Shown here piece by piece: positions 18,168 to 28,324 of a stretch of 64,000 nucleotides of DNA; within the stretch, counting starts at the first letter, position 1, and each line of letters opens with the position of its first letter. The notes beneath the pieces were generated by a model. It was not told the origin of the DNA, did no database searches, and saw only the letters and a program-made list of their open reading frames with translations. Made by a program: the position numbers and the translations under genes. Origin of the DNA: Modicisalibacter ilicicola DSM 19980 (lineage in GTDB: Bacteria > Pseudomonadota > Gammaproteobacteria > Pseudomonadales > Halomonadaceae); NCBI RefSeq assembly GCF_900128925.1, contig NZ_FQUJ01000013.1:1-64000 (forward strand), read 5' to 3'.

Positions 18168-19124
18168 TCAGTTCTCCGCGTTGATGGCCAGCGACGTGGC
18201 GAGAATGCGCAGTACGAGGGCATCGAAGTCGAACCCGGCGTGAGCCGCGGCCTGGGGGACCAGGCTATGATCGGTCATGCCGGGAACGGTATTGACCTCC
18301 AGCAGCCAGAACCTGCCCTGGTCGTCGCGCATCACGTCGACCCGCCCCCAGCCACGGCATCCCAGCGCCTCGAAGGCCTGTCGGCACAACCGCGCCAGAT
18401 CGCGTTCGTCCTCGACACTCAACCCGCAGGGGATGTGGTAGAGCGTTTCATCGGAATGGTACTTGGCTTCGTAATCGTAGAAGCCGCTGGGCACCTCGAC
18501 ACGAATTGCCGGCAACACGTCGTCGCCTAGCAGCGACACCGTGTACTCCTCGCCGGCGATGAAGCGCTCGGCCATCACGGCAGCATCGAAACGTGCCGCT
18601 TCCCGATAGGCCGACTTCAAGGCATCGGGGCTGTCGACGATGCTGATACCCAGGGTCGAGCCCTCGTGCACCGGCTTGACCACCAGCGGCAGGCCGAGTC
18701 GTTCGACCACCGCCTTCCAGTCGGCTTCGGGGTGCAGGGTGATGCTCTGGGGGGTCGGCAACGCCAGGGCGTGCCAGAGTTGCTTGGTGCGCTGCTTGTC
18801 CATGCCCAGCGCCGAGGCCAGCACCCCGCTGCCGGTATAGGGAATCCCGAGCAGCTCGAGTGCGCCTTGCAGGGTACCGTCCTCGCCGCCACGCCCATGC
18901 AGGGCAATGAACACCCGGTCCGGCGCCAGTGCCTCCAGCCCGGTCAGCCCCCCCGCCGCCAGGTCGTACCCGCGGGCATCGATGCCACTGCGTTGCAAGG
19001 AAGCCAGCACGGCCCTGCCGCTGACCAGCGATACCTCGCGCTCGGCGGAATCGCCGCCATAGAGCACGACCACCCGGCCAAACTCGCCGGGATTCGAACC
19101 CGCTTCCTGCCGGGAATCGTTCAT
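18168..19124 (-). CDS. ddlB: D-alanine--D-alanine ligase DdlB
   Basis: ATP-grasp enzyme forming the D-Ala-D-Ala dipeptide for peptidoglycan. 318 residues. The N-terminal [18 protein letters not shown], the [27 protein letters not shown] loop, the [12 protein letters not shown] lid and C-terminal [20 protein letters not shown] are all recognisable. The ATG overlaps the murC stop by ATGA. It is flanked by murC and ftsQ in the standard dcw order. Confidence 0.96.
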   Translation of the reverse strand: MNDSRQEAGSNPGEFGRVVVLYGGDSAEREVSLVSGRAVLASLQRSGIDARGYDLAAGGLTGLEALAPDRVFIALHGRGGEDGTLQGALELLGIPYTGSGVLASALGMDKQRTKQLWHALALPTPQSITLHPEADWKAVVERLGLPLVVKPVHEGSTLGISIVDSPDALKSAYREAARFDAAVMAERFIAGEEYTVSLLGDDVLPAIRVEVPSGFYDYEAKYHSDETLYHIPCGLSVEDERDLARLCRQAFEALGCRGWGRVDVMRDDQGRFWLLEVNTVPGMTDHSLVPQAAAHAGFDFDALVLRILATSLAINAEN

Positions 19125-20578
19125 AGCTCTACCTCGTCAAGCTTCAACTGGCTGGCCGCCAGGGCCAAGGAAATGCCTCCGATGTCGCCGGCTCCCTGGG
19201 TGATCAGGATGTCGCCGTCCCGCAGCACATGGGAGAGGAGGCCGGGCAATTCCGTCTTCTTCTCGACGAACAGCGGGTCGACCCGACCGCGCTGGCGAAT
19301 CGAACCGGCCAGCGTCCGGCCCTCGGCGCCGGGAATGAGCGTCTCTCCCGCGCTGTAGACGTCGAGCAGCAGCAAGGTATCGACCTCGGACAGCACGCGA
19401 ACGAAGTCCTCGTAGAGATCGTGAGTCCGCGAGTAGCGATGGGGCTGATAGACCATCACCAGGCGACGCTTGGGCCAGCCGGCACGCACCGCGCGAATGA
19501 CCATTTCGACTTCCCGGGGATGGTGGCCATAGTCGTCGACCAGCATGACGTCGCCCTGGCTTTTCTCCAGAGAGAATTCACCATGCACCTGGAAGCGCCG
19601 CCCGACGCCTGCGAAACCCGCCAGTCCACGGACTATTGCCGCATCGTCGATTCCGGCGTCCGTGGCGACGGCGATCGCCGCCAGGGCATTCTGGGCATTG
19701 TGCTCGCCGGGCATCGCCAGACGCACCGCCAGGGGGGCATGCCCCTCGGGGCGCAGCGCGGTGAAGCGAATCTCGCCGCTCTCCTGGACGAAGTCGGCGA
19801 TACGATAGTCGGCGTCCGCACTGAAGCCGTAGGTGACGAACTGGCGCTGCACGCGGGGCAGCAGCCCCCGGACGTCATCGTCGTCCAGGCACAGCACCGC
19901 CAGGCCATAGAACGGCAGGTTGTGCAGGAACTCGATGAAGGTGTCCTTGAGTCGCGAGAAGTCCCCGGCATAGGTGGCCATGTGGTCGGCATCGATGTTG
20001 GTCACGATCGAGACCATCGGTTGCAGATGCAGGAAGGAGGCATCGGACTCGTCGGCTTCGGCCACCAGGTACTCCCCTTCCCCCAGGCGCGCATTGGTGC
20101 CGGCACTGGTCAGCTTGCCCCCGATCACGAAGGTCGGGTCGAGCCCGCCTTCGGCCAGCAGGGTCGCGGTCAGGCTGGTCGTGGTGGTCTTGCCGTGGGT
20201 GCCGGCCACCGCGATGCCGTGACGAAACCGCATCAGTTCGGCCAGCATCTCGGCCCGCCGGACCACGGGTACACGGTGCTCGTGCGCCCAGGCAATCTCG
20301 GGGTTGTCCTGGTTCACTGCCGTCGACACGACGATCACATCGGCGCCTTCGGCATGTGCTGCCGCATGCCCGATGGCGATGCGCATGCCGCAGTCGCGAA
20401 GGTGCGTCGTGACCGCCGACTCCTTGAGATCGCTGCCACTGACCTGATAGCCCTGATTGGCCAGCACCTCGGCGATGCCGCACATGCCTGCGCCACCGAT
20501 GCCGATGAAATGGATGCGCCGGATACGCCGCATGCCGAGGCCGGTGGCGGTGCGTTTCCGATCGTTCGGGGAAGACAT
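19121..20578 (-). CDS. murC: UDP-N-acetylmuramate--L-alanine ligase MurC
   Basis: Adds L-Ala to UDP-MurNAc, the first Mur ligase step. 485 residues from ATG 20578. The Rossmann-type N-terminus [20 protein letters not shown], the ATP loop [13 protein letters not shown], and the central [14 protein letters not shown] and C-terminal VDDYGHHP segments are in place. The start falls two bases after the murG stop. The longer frame upstream is only murG sequence in another frame. Confidence 0.96.
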   Translation of the reverse strand: MSSPNDRKRTATGLGMRRIRRIHFIGIGGAGMCGIAEVLANQGYQVSGSDLKESAVTTHLRDCGMRIAIGHAAAHAEGADVIVVSTAVNQDNPEIAWAHEHRVPVVRRAEMLAELMRFRHGIAVAGTHGKTTTTSLTATLLAEGGLDPTFVIGGKLTSAGTNARLGEGEYLVAEADESDASFLHLQPMVSIVTNIDADHMATYAGDFSRLKDTFIEFLHNLPFYGLAVLCLDDDDVRGLLPRVQRQFVTYGFSADADYRIADFVQESGEIRFTALRPEGHAPLAVRLAMPGEHNAQNALAAIAVATDAGIDDAAIVRGLAGFAGVGRRFQVHGEFSLEKSQGDVMLVDDYGHHPREVEMVIRAVRAGWPKRRLVMVYQPHRYSRTHDLYEDFVRVLSEVDTLLLLDVYSAGETLIPGAEGRTLAGSIRQRGRVDPLFVEKKTELPGLLSHVLRDGDILITQGAGDIGGISLALAASQLKLDEVEL

Positions 20579-20582
20579 CGTG

Positions 20583-21710
20583 CTATCGCTCAAAACCGAT
20601 CTCCATGCAGCCCGCCACCAGTCGCTCGACGGCATCGAGATGGGCGCAGCCGCGAGCGGCAACGGCCATGGTGGCAAGACGTTCGGGGTCGAGTACGGTC
20701 GCCAGCGCTTCGGCAAGCGTCGCCGCACTCAGTGTGGCCTGGGGAATCAACCGTGCCGCCCCGGCATCGACCAGGTGCCGGGCATTCTCGGTCTGGTGAT
20801 CATCCACCGCGTGAGGGTAAGGCACCAGCAGTGAAGGCTTGGCGGCGGCGGCCAGTTCGGCGATGGTCAAGGCGCCGGCACGGCAGATCACCAGATCGGC
20901 CCACCCATAGGCCTCGGCCATGTCATCGATGAAGTCGCTGACCTGCGCCTTGATTCCGGCATCGGCATAACCTTGTCGCGTGGCGGCCTCCTTGTCGCGC
21001 CCCGCCTGATGGCGCACCTCGGGAACCCTGTCGGCGTCCACCCGCTCACGGAACAGGGCCAGGGCTTCCGGCAAGCACCGATTGAGCGCCTGGGCCCCCA
21101 GGGAGCCGCCGACGACCAGGATACGCGGCCCCCGGCCCTGCATCTCATCCGCCGAACGTGGCTGTTCCCCCAGGGCGGCGATGTCGTCGCGCACCGGATT
21201 GCCGACCACGACCTCACGATGCGCCTTGCCCGCCTTGCGGAAGGCCCCGGGGAATGCCGCGTAGACCCGGGTGGCCAGGCGCGACAGCGCCTGATTGGTC
21301 ATGCCGGCCACGGCATTCTGCTCATGCACGATCAGGGGGCGTCGAGACAGCCAGGCGGCTAGCCCGCCGGGGCCGCTGGCAAACCCCCCCATGCCCACCA
21401 CCAGTTGCGGATCGTAGGACTTGAGGATCCGCCAGGCCTGGGACACCGCACGTGCGAGCCGCCAGGGCGCTGCCAGCCAGCCGACCACCCCGTTGCCGCG
21501 CAGGCCGGCAATGTCGATACGGTGCAGGGGAAGGTTCGCGGCGGGTACCAGACGGTTCTCGATGCCGCGGGGGCTGCCCAGCCACTCTACGGTGACCCCC
21601 CGGGCGATCAGGCCACGCGCCAGGGAAAGCGCCGGAATCACATGGCCGCCGGTGCCACCGGCCATGATCAGCACGCGGCGCACGGAGCCGTCTCGGGAAG
21701 AGGATGTCAC
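20583..21710 (-). CDS. murG: UDP-N-acetylglucosamine transferase MurG
   Basis: Peripheral membrane GT-B glycosyltransferase converting lipid I to lipid II. 375 residues with the glycine-rich [13 protein letters not shown] loop, the [10 protein letters not shown] and [11 protein letters not shown] segments, [12 protein letters not shown] and the UDP-GlcNAc-binding [14 protein letters not shown]...[10 protein letters not shown] region. I start at GTG 21710 because GTGA overlaps the ftsW stop and GGAG lies about nine bases upstream. A shorter start at an inner GTG is possible. Confidence 0.95.
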   Translation of the reverse strand: MTSSSRDGSVRRVLIMAGGTGGHVIPALSLARGLIARGVTVEWLGSPRGIENRLVPAANLPLHRIDIAGLRGNGVVGWLAAPWRLARAVSQAWRILKSYDPQLVVGMGGFASGPGGLAAWLSRRPLIVHEQNAVAGMTNQALSRLATRVYAAFPGAFRKAGKAHREVVVGNPVRDDIAALGEQPRSADEMQGRGPRILVVGGSLGAQALNRCLPEALALFRERVDADRVPEVRHQAGRDKEAATRQGYADAGIKAQVSDFIDDMAEAYGWADLVICRAGALTIAELAAAAKPSLLVPYPHAVDDHQTENARHLVDAGAARLIPQATLSAATLAEALATVLDPERLATMAVAARGCAHLDAVERLVAGCMEIGFER

Positions 21711-22882
21711 TGGGCGGGGGCTCCTTTTACCTTTTGTCGGGAAGTGGCATAGCGGGTCAAGCGACGTGTCTCGACGTCCACACGCAACAGCAGGGCGACC
21801 ATGATACAGCTGACCACCAGGCTCGACCCCCCGTAACTCAGCAGGGGGAGTGTCAGCCCCTTGGTCGGCAGCATGCCCGTGCTGACGCCGATGTTGATGA
21901 ACGCCTGGGCGCCGAACACCAGGGCGATACCGTAGCTGAGGTAAGCCGCGAACGGCAATCGTGCCAGCTCGGCCCGCCGCCCGATGGCCAGGGCACGATA
22001 GACCAGCAGCGCGAAGAAGCCGATGACCGTGACGGCCCCCACCAGGCCGAGCTCCTCGGCGATGACGGCGAACACGAAATCGGTATGCGCCTCGGGCAGG
22101 TAGAACAGCTTCTGCACACTGTCTCCCAGCCCCAGACCCAGCCAGTGGCCCCGCCCGTAGGCGATCAGGGCCTGGGTCAGCTGGTAGCCGGAATCGTACA
22201 TGTCGGCCCAGGGGTTGGCGAAACTGGTGATGCGTTCGAGACGATAAGGCTCGGCGATGGCGACGTAACCGCCCAGCAGCAGCACGACCACCATCAGCAG
22301 GATGAAGCGCAAGAGCGGTGCACCGGCCAGCAGCAGCATGCCCATGACACAGCTGGTCATGACCACCAGTGCCCCGTAATCGGGCTCGAGGATGAGCAGC
22401 ACGGCCATCGGCAAGAGCACCAGGAGCGGCTTGGCGAACTCCCACAGGTGTCGTCTCACGCCGGGCAGGAAGCGCTCGAGGTAACCGGCGACATAGACGA
22501 TCAAGAACAGTTTGGCCAATTCCGACGCCTGCACGTTGATTGGCCCCAGAGGAATCCAGCGCTTGCTGCCGTTGACCTCGGTGCCCACCAGCAGCACCAG
22601 GATCAGCAGCAGGAACCCCAGCACCAGCAGCCAGGGGCCGTTTCGCTGCCACCAGGCCAGCGGAATCTTGAGCGTCACCAGGCCCAGCCCCAGCGCGAAG
22701 AGCACGAACACCGCGTGGCGAATGCCGTAGTAGAACGGGTTGCCCGTCAGCGCCGTGGCGATCTCGGTCGAGGCGGAGGTCACCATGACCAGGCCGGTGA
22801 GCAGCAAGAATGCCACCGCGAGCAACAGCCAGCTGTCGAAGGGCTGTCCGACGGTGGAAAAACGCCCTGCCCAAGACGTCAT
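21707..22882 (-). CDS. ftsW: Septal peptidoglycan polymerase FtsW (SEDS family)
   Basis: Ten-helix SEDS glycosyltransferase that polymerises lipid II at the septum together with FtsI. 391 residues. Typical landmarks are GSKRWIPLGPINVQASELAK, LLILEPDYGALVV, the GLGLGDSVQKLFYLPEAHTDFVFAVIAEELG loop with its conserved Glu and Asp, and the TKGLTLPLLSYGGSSL signature. The ATG overlaps the murD stop (ATGA), and its TGA overlaps the murG GTG. Confidence 0.96.
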   Translation of the reverse strand: MTSWAGRFSTVGQPFDSWLLLAVAFLLLTGLVMVTSASTEIATALTGNPFYYGIRHAVFVLFALGLGLVTLKIPLAWWQRNGPWLLVLGFLLLILVLLVGTEVNGSKRWIPLGPINVQASELAKLFLIVYVAGYLERFLPGVRRHLWEFAKPLLVLLPMAVLLILEPDYGALVVMTSCVMGMLLLAGAPLLRFILLMVVVLLLGGYVAIAEPYRLERITSFANPWADMYDSGYQLTQALIAYGRGHWLGLGLGDSVQKLFYLPEAHTDFVFAVIAEELGLVGAVTVIGFFALLVYRALAIGRRAELARLPFAAYLSYGIALVFGAQAFINIGVSTGMLPTKGLTLPLLSYGGSSLVVSCIMVALLLRVDVETRRLTRYATSRQKVKGAPAQ

Positions 22883-24294
22883 GAAGGCTCCTGGCTGTCG
22901 AGTCGGTTATCGAGAGAGGCGAGATGACGATTCACCCAGTCACGAAAGGCGTCACCCCGGGCCATGTAGTTCGGGAATTGATCGAGGCTGGCACAGGCCG
23001 GCGAGAGCAGGACGCAATCCCCCGGCCAGGCGATGCGTGCCGCGTGCTCGAGTGCCTCGGCCATGTCCCGGGTACGCGTGACCGGCAGAGTGCCCTCGAT
23101 GGCACCCGCAAGGCAAGGCGCATCGGTACCGAACACGATGGCCTCCCGGGCATGCCTTTCCAGCGGCGCCTTCAATGGCGTGAAATCCGCGCCCTTGCCC
23201 AGCCCGCCACCCAGCCAGACCAGCTTGCCCTCGAGGGTGGTACCGATGCCGGCGATCGCCGCCAGGGTGGCGCCGACATTGGTGCCCTTGGAATCGTTGA
23301 TCCAGCGTATGCCCTGTCCTTCGCCGACCAGTTCGCCACGATGGGGAAGGCCGGGAAAACGCCTCAGCACATGCTGCATGGCCGTCAGGGACAAACCCAG
23401 CCGATGCCCCATGGCCAGCGCCGCCAGGGCGTTGGCCTGATTGTGGCGACCGGGCAGGCGCATGTCGGCCACGGCCAGCAGGGGCGTCTTGCCGTGCATC
23501 AGCCAGGGCTGCCCCCCCTGGCCGTCGTCGTAGTCGGCGATGCCCCACTCGTCGGCCCGGGGCGGCTGGGTGGTGAACGCTTCACGGGGGATGGCCGGAT
23601 CGTCGGGCCAGGTCAGCGGTTCCTCGGCATTGACCACCGCATGTGCGGCACCTCGGAAGATCCCCAGCTTGGCGGCCCGATAGGCGCTCATGTCCCCATG
23701 GCGGTCGAGATGATCCTCGGAAAGATTGAGGAAGGCCGCGGTAGCGGCTGCCAGGCGAGGCGTCGTCTCGAGCTGAAAGCTCGAGAGCTCGAGCACGAAC
23801 AGCTCCGCGTCCGGGTTGTCCTGCAGCAGATCGAGGGCCGGCGTACCCAGATTGCCGCCGACGGCGACCCGTCGGCCGGCCTCCTGGGCCATTTCCCCGA
23901 GCAGGGTGGTCACCGTGGACTTGGCGTTGGATCCGGTGATGGCCGCGACCGGTGCCGCACAATGGCGCACGAACAGGGCGATCTCCCCGACCACCCGGGG
24001 CGCTTCGCCGCCGGCGAGGGTCTGCTCCCAGAGCGCCTCGAGACCGGGTGTTCGCGGGTCCACCCCGGGGCTGACCACCACTTCCCGGGCCGCTTGGAGA
24101 TCCAGTTCGGTCAAGGGGCCGCAATGCACCTCGATATCAGGATGCGCGTGGCGGAACGCCTCCAGCCCCGGCGGGTCTCGCCGGGTATCGGCCATCATGA
24201 AGGGGGTGCCGAGACGCACCAGATGCCGTGCGATGGCGCCCCCGGACAAACCAAGCCCGACAACGAGGGTGTGGCCGTGTGGTACCCGTGACAT
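22879..24294 (-). CDS. murD: UDP-N-acetylmuramoylalanine--D-glutamate ligase MurD
   Basis: Adds D-Glu to UDP-MurNAc-L-Ala. 471 residues: N-terminal LVVGLGLSGGAIARHL, the ATP-binding ITGSNAKSTVTTLLGEMA, the ELSSFQLETTP region and NLSEDHLDRHG, and the C-terminal INDSKGTNVGATLAAI domain. It lies 35 bases downstream of mraY and overlaps ftsW by four bases. Confidence 0.96.
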   Translation of the reverse strand: MSRVPHGHTLVVGLGLSGGAIARHLVRLGTPFMMADTRRDPPGLEAFRHAHPDIEVHCGPLTELDLQAAREVVVSPGVDPRTPGLEALWEQTLAGGEAPRVVGEIALFVRHCAAPVAAITGSNAKSTVTTLLGEMAQEAGRRVAVGGNLGTPALDLLQDNPDAELFVLELSSFQLETTPRLAAATAAFLNLSEDHLDRHGDMSAYRAAKLGIFRGAAHAVVNAEEPLTWPDDPAIPREAFTTQPPRADEWGIADYDDGQGGQPWLMHGKTPLLAVADMRLPGRHNQANALAALAMGHRLGLSLTAMQHVLRRFPGLPHRGELVGEGQGIRWINDSKGTNVGATLAAIAGIGTTLEGKLVWLGGGLGKGADFTPLKAPLERHAREAIVFGTDAPCLAGAIEGTLPVTRTRDMAEALEHAARIAWPGDCVLLSPACASLDQFPNYMARGDAFRDWVNRHLASLDNRLDSQEPS

Positions 24295-24329
24295 CTTTAT
24301 CCCCGGCGTTATGAAAGCAGTGGCGACGA

Positions 24330-25412
24330 TCAGCGAATCTTGAGCGTCGCGAGCCCCATCAGCACCAGCACCACGGTGATGATCCAGAAGCGCACGATCA
24401 CCCGCGGCTCGGGCCAGCCCTTGAGCTCGAAATGGTGATGCAAGGGCGCCATGCGAAAGATACGCCGTCCGGTAAGCTTGTAGGAGCCCACCTGGAGGAT
24501 CACCGAGACGGTTTCCATGACGAAGACGCCGCCCATCACGAACAGCACGATTTCCTGGCGCACCACCACGGCCACGACACCCAGGGCCGCGCCCAGGGCC
24601 AGCGCACCGACGTCGCCCATGAAGACCTGGGCCGGGTAGGTATTGAACCAGAGAAAGCCCAGCCCGGCGCCGGCGATGGTGCCGCAGAATACCGCGAGCT
24701 CCCCGGCCCCGGGTACCATGGGAATGTGCAGATATTCGGCGAATACGGCATTGCCGCTGGCGTAGGCGAACACCGCCAGGCCCATCGCCACCATGACCGT
24801 CGGCATGATCGCCAGACCATCGAGCCCGTCGGTGAGATTGACGGCATTGGAACTGCCGACGATGACCAGGTAGGTCAGCACGATGTAGAAGAGCCCCAGC
24901 TGAACCACCACCTCCTTGAACAGCGGCACGATCAGGCTGGTCTCCACCGGCCCCGCGGCGGTGACGTAGAGGATCGCTGCGGCCCCCAGCCCCAGCACCG
25001 ACTGCCAGAAGTACTTCCAGCGCGCCGGCAGGCCGCGCGGGTTCTTCTCGACGACCTTGCGGTAATCATCCACCCAGCCGATAGCACCGAACCCCAGGGT
25101 GACGACGAGGGTCAGCCAGACATAATGATTGCTCAGGTCCCCCCACAGCAGGGTGCTGATCGCCATGGCGACGAGGATCATCGCGCCGCCCATGGTGGGG
25201 GTGCCGGCCTTGGAAAGATGCGACTGCGGGCCATCGTCGCGGACCGCCTGGCCGATCTGCCGCTCCACCAGACGTCGGATCATCATGGGGCCGAACCACA
25301 GGCACAGCAACAGGGCGGTCAAGGTACCGAGCACGGCACGCAGGGTCAGGTATTCGAAGACAGCGAAGGCGCTTTGGTAGTGCGCCAGAATCTTGGCCAG
25401 AAAGAGCAGCAT
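24330..25412 (-). CDS. mraY: Phospho-MurNAc-pentapeptide translocase MraY
   Basis: Integral-membrane enzyme that transfers phospho-MurNAc-pentapeptide to undecaprenyl phosphate, making lipid I. 360 residues, about ten helices. Conserved signatures are KAGTPTMGG near the N-terminus, [10 protein letters not shown], the Asp-rich [13 protein letters not shown] loop and [14 protein letters not shown] near the C-terminus. It lies 18 bases after the murF stop, in the standard order murF-mraY-murD. Confidence 0.97.
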   Translation of the reverse strand: MLLFLAKILAHYQSAFAVFEYLTLRAVLGTLTALLLCLWFGPMMIRRLVERQIGQAVRDDGPQSHLSKAGTPTMGGAMILVAMAISTLLWGDLSNHYVWLTLVVTLGFGAIGWVDDYRKVVEKNPRGLPARWKYFWQSVLGLGAAAILYVTAAGPVETSLIVPLFKEVVVQLGLFYIVLTYLVIVGSSNAVNLTDGLDGLAIMPTVMVAMGLAVFAYASGNAVFAEYLHIPMVPGAGELAVFCGTIAGAGLGFLWFNTYPAQVFMGDVGALALGAALGVVAVVVRQEIVLFVMGGVFVMETVSVILQVGSYKLTGRRIFRMAPLHHHFELKGWPEPRVIVRFWIITVVLVLMGLATLKIR

Positions 25413-25430
25413 GTAATGCGTTCACCTTGG

Positions 25431-26789
25431 TTAATCTGCGCGCAGCGCGGCGATCAGTCGTTCCATGCCGGCACTGCGCGAGCCCTTGACCAGCACGCTG
25501 GCCCCTGACGGCAGTTGGTTCTGGGCATGGCGCAGCAGCGCCTCCCAATTCGCGAAATGACACCCGGGCTCGCCATAGGCGCGTGCCGCAGGCTCTGCGG
25601 CGGCTCCGAGGGTGCCGAGAAAGTCGATGCCCAGGCGTCGGGCATGATGCCCGACATCCTCGTGCAATTCGTCGGAAGCCTTGCCCAGTTCGCCCATGGC
25701 CCCGAGAAAGCACCAGCGCGGGGCGGGCATCTGCGCCAGCACCTCCAGCGCCGCCTTCATCGCCCCCGGGTTGGCGTTGTAGGTATCGTCGAGCAGACGG
25801 CAGCCGCGAATCCCTCTCAGCGGCGCCATTCGCCCAGGCATGGCCTCGAGTTCATCGAGGCCCGCGATCACGTCATCGGCCGGAAGCCCCAGGGCCAGTG
25901 CCGCCGCGGCGGCGGCCAGGGCATTGCGCACGTTGTGCAGCCCGAGCAGCGCCAGGCGGACACGTCCCAGGGCGACACCATCCTGCACGAGGGTGAAAGA
26001 ATAACGCCCGTTTTTGTCATCGGCCAAATCAACGCAATGGATCCGCGCCTGGCTGGTAACGCCGAAATCGAGGATCTCCCGCGTTCCGGCCAGCCGGTGC
26101 CAGAACGGGTAGAAGGCATCGTCGCGATTGAGTACCGCCACGCCATCGGCATCCAGGCCGGCGAGGATCTCGGCCTTGGCCTGAGCGATCTGCCCCATGC
26201 CACCGAACTCGCCGACATGGGCGCCGGTGACATTGGTGATCACGGCGACCTGGGGTCTGGCCAAGGACGCCGTCCAGGCAATCTCCCCCAGGTGGTTCGC
26301 CCCCAGTTCCACCACCGCCTGGCGATGCTCGCCGTCGAGGCGCAAGAGGGTCAGCGGCGCGCCGATGTCGTTGTTGAGATTGCCGACGGTCGCCAGGGTG
26401 GCGCCACGCCTCCCCAGCAGTGCCGCCAGCATCTCCTTGACCGTGGTCTTGCCGCTATTGCCGGTCACGGCAACCAGCGGGCCACCCCAGGCGAGTCGTC
26501 GGGCCTGGCCCAGAAGCCCCAGCGCCAGGCGCGTGTCGGCCACCCGCAGCTGGGGCAGGGGGTCATCGACAGGCCGCGAGACGATGGCAGCCAGGGCGCC
26601 TGCCCGGCGAGCCTCGGCGAGAAATTCGTGGGCATCGAAGCGTTCGCCGGCCAGTGCCAGGAAGACGTCGCCGGGCTGCACGGCACGGGTGTCGGTCACG
26701 ATCCCGTTCACGACGTGATTCTCGCCCGCCCAGGCCGTGCCCAGCGCAGCAGCGATCGCGGCGATATCTTCCAGGCCGCAACCCTTCAT
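25431..26789 (-). CDS. murF: UDP-MurNAc-tripeptide--D-Ala-D-Ala ligase MurF
   Basis: Completes the pentapeptide by adding D-Ala-D-Ala made by DdlB. 452 residues. The N-terminal substrate domain (GIVTDTRAVQPGDVFLALAGERFDAHEFL), the ATP loop AVTGNSGKTTVKEML, ELGANHLGEIAWT and the C-terminal DTYNANPGAMKAAL and MGELG segments are visible. The ATG at 26789 overlaps the murE stop by ATGA. The longer open frame upstream is murE read out of frame. Confidence 0.96.
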   Translation of the reverse strand: MKGCGLEDIAAIAAALGTAWAGENHVVNGIVTDTRAVQPGDVFLALAGERFDAHEFLAEARRAGALAAIVSRPVDDPLPQLRVADTRLALGLLGQARRLAWGGPLVAVTGNSGKTTVKEMLAALLGRRGATLATVGNLNNDIGAPLTLLRLDGEHRQAVVELGANHLGEIAWTASLARPQVAVITNVTGAHVGEFGGMGQIAQAKAEILAGLDADGVAVLNRDDAFYPFWHRLAGTREILDFGVTSQARIHCVDLADDKNGRYSFTLVQDGVALGRVRLALLGLHNVRNALAAAAAALALGLPADDVIAGLDELEAMPGRMAPLRGIRGCRLLDDTYNANPGAMKAALEVLAQMPAPRWCFLGAMGELGKASDELHEDVGHHARRLGIDFLGTLGAAAEPAARAYGEPGCHFANWEALLRHAQNQLPSGASVLVKGSRSAGMERLIAALRAD

Positions 26790-28324
26790 GCCGGGCCTCC
26801 GCGCTTGTCCAGCGCCGCCTCGGCCCGGGCCTGATCGGAAAAGGGCATGCGTTGTCCTTCTATTTCCTGATAGGTCTCGTGTCCCTTGCCGGCGATGAGG
26901 ATGACGTCGTCTTCTTCTGCCTCGGCAATCGCCTTGTCGATGGCGTTGCCGCGCCCCTCGATGCACCAGACCCGGTCGCGAGCCGCCACCGGCACGCCAT
27001 CGAGAATCTGCTGGCGGATCGTCGCCGGGTTCTCGCCTCGCGGGTTGTCATCGGTGATCACCAGGCGATCCGCCAGGGCCGCCGCCTCGCCCATCAGCGG
27101 ACGCTTGCCGCTGTCGCGGTCGCCGCCACACCCGAAGACGCACCACAGCTTCGCGCCTTCGCCAGCGGAGCGGTCGCCTGGCAGGTGGGCACGCAGGGCG
27201 TCGAGGGCGTTGCCCAGCGCGTCCGGGGTGTGGGCATAGTCCACCACCACCGTGGGCGCGCCGGGGTGGCTGACGCGTTGCATGCGACCGGTGACCGGCG
27301 AAAGCCCTGAGGCGGCCTCGCAGAGGGCGTCCAGATCTTCACCCAGCCCATAGAGTACCGCCATGGCCAGCAGCACGTTGTCGAGATTAAAGCGCCCCAT
27401 GAGAGCCATTTCCAAGGCTCGCTCCCCGTCGGGGGTGGCGATCAGCACCCGCTGGCCCGTCGCATGGGGCTGCCAGTCGAGCACGCGAAACGTCGTCGCC
27501 TCCTGCTCGCCGCAGGCCAGCACGCGAACGCCATGCGGCAGCCCGGCGAGCATCAGCCGGGCCAGCGAGTCGTCCCCGTTGACCACGGCGAGCTTGAGCT
27601 CACGGCGCTTGAACAGCCGTGCCTTGGCGGCGGCGTAGGCCGCCATGCTGGCGTGGTAGTCGAGATGATCGCGAGAGAGATTGGTGAAGACGGCCACCGT
27701 GACCCGGCAGCCCAGGAGACGCTCCTGCTCCAGGGCGTGGGAAGAGACCTCGGCGGCCACCCGCTTGACGCCCTCTCTCGCCATGCTGCCCAGTGCCGCC
27801 TGCAACTCCAGCGGCCCCGGTGTGGTCTGGCCACTGTCGATCAGCTGCCCCGCCCTGCCCCAGCCCAGGGTACCGATCACCCCGGCGGGGTCTCCCAGCG
27901 TCTCGGAAAGTGCCGCGATATAGTGGGTCACGGAACTCTTGCCATTGGTGCCCGTCACCCCGATCAGCTCGAGGCCACTCGGCACCTCGAACAGCAGGCG
28001 ACCCAGTTCTCCCAGGGCGTGGTTCAGGCCCGGCAACGACAGCACCCGATCACGGTTCGCATGGTGCACCTCGAACGGCGATGGCGCATCGGCCAGCACC
28101 AGCTCGGCACCATCCGCGAGCGCCTGGTCGATGAACCGGCGGCCATCGACGTGCACACCGGCTACGGCGATGAACACGGCAGGATGAGGACTCGTGGCGA
28201 TGTCGCGGCTGTCCCGAGAAAGGGCAAGTTCCTGGCCGGACGGCATGTCCAGCGAGGCCGGCAAACGTATATCCGGCCAGAGCGTGGCCAGGGTCGCCGT
28301 CAGCCGCTCCATGGTGATCTGCAT
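26786..28324 (-). CDS. murE: UDP-MurNAc-L-Ala-D-Glu--meso-diaminopimelate ligase MurE
   Basis: Adds the third stem residue. The motif DNPRGENP is the DNPR signature of enzymes specific for meso-diaminopimelate, as expected for a Gram-negative. 512 residues, with ATP loop GVTGTNGKSSVTHYIA, VSSHALEQERL and NLSRDHLDYHASM. ATG 28324 overlaps the ftsI TGA by one base (TGATG); a GTG one codon upstream is the alternative. Coupled to ftsI and murF. Confidence 0.95.
   Translation of the reverse strand: MQITMERLTATLATLWPDIRLPASLDMPSGQELALSRDSRDIATSPHPAVFIAVAGVHVDGRRFIDQALADGAELVLADAPSPFEVHHANRDRVLSLPGLNHALGELGRLLFEVPSGLELIGVTGTNGKSSVTHYIAALSETLGDPAGVIGTLGWGRAGQLIDSGQTTPGPLELQAALGSMAREGVKRVAAEVSSHALEQERLLGCRVTVAVFTNLSRDHLDYHASMAAYAAAKARLFKRRELKLAVVNGDDSLARLMLAGLPHGVRVLACGEQEATTFRVLDWQPHATGQRVLIATPDGERALEMALMGRFNLDNVLLAMAVLYGLGEDLDALCEAASGLSPVTGRMQRVSHPGAPTVVVDYAHTPDALGNALDALRAHLPGDRSAGEGAKLWCVFGCGGDRDSGKRPLMGEAAALADRLVITDDNPRGENPATIRQQILDGVPVAARDRVWCIEGRGNAIDKAIAEAEEDDVILIAGKGHETYQEIEGQRMPFSDQARAEAALDKRGGPA

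Noticed and set aside
20583-22874. 763-residue frame suggesting a fusion upstream of MurG
   Set aside because: The N-terminal ~390 residues are ftsW read in another frame; MurG starts at the GTG overlapping the ftsW stop.
21704-22927. 407-residue Gln/His-rich open frame antisense to ftsW
   Set aside because: Low-complexity shadow of a membrane-protein gene.
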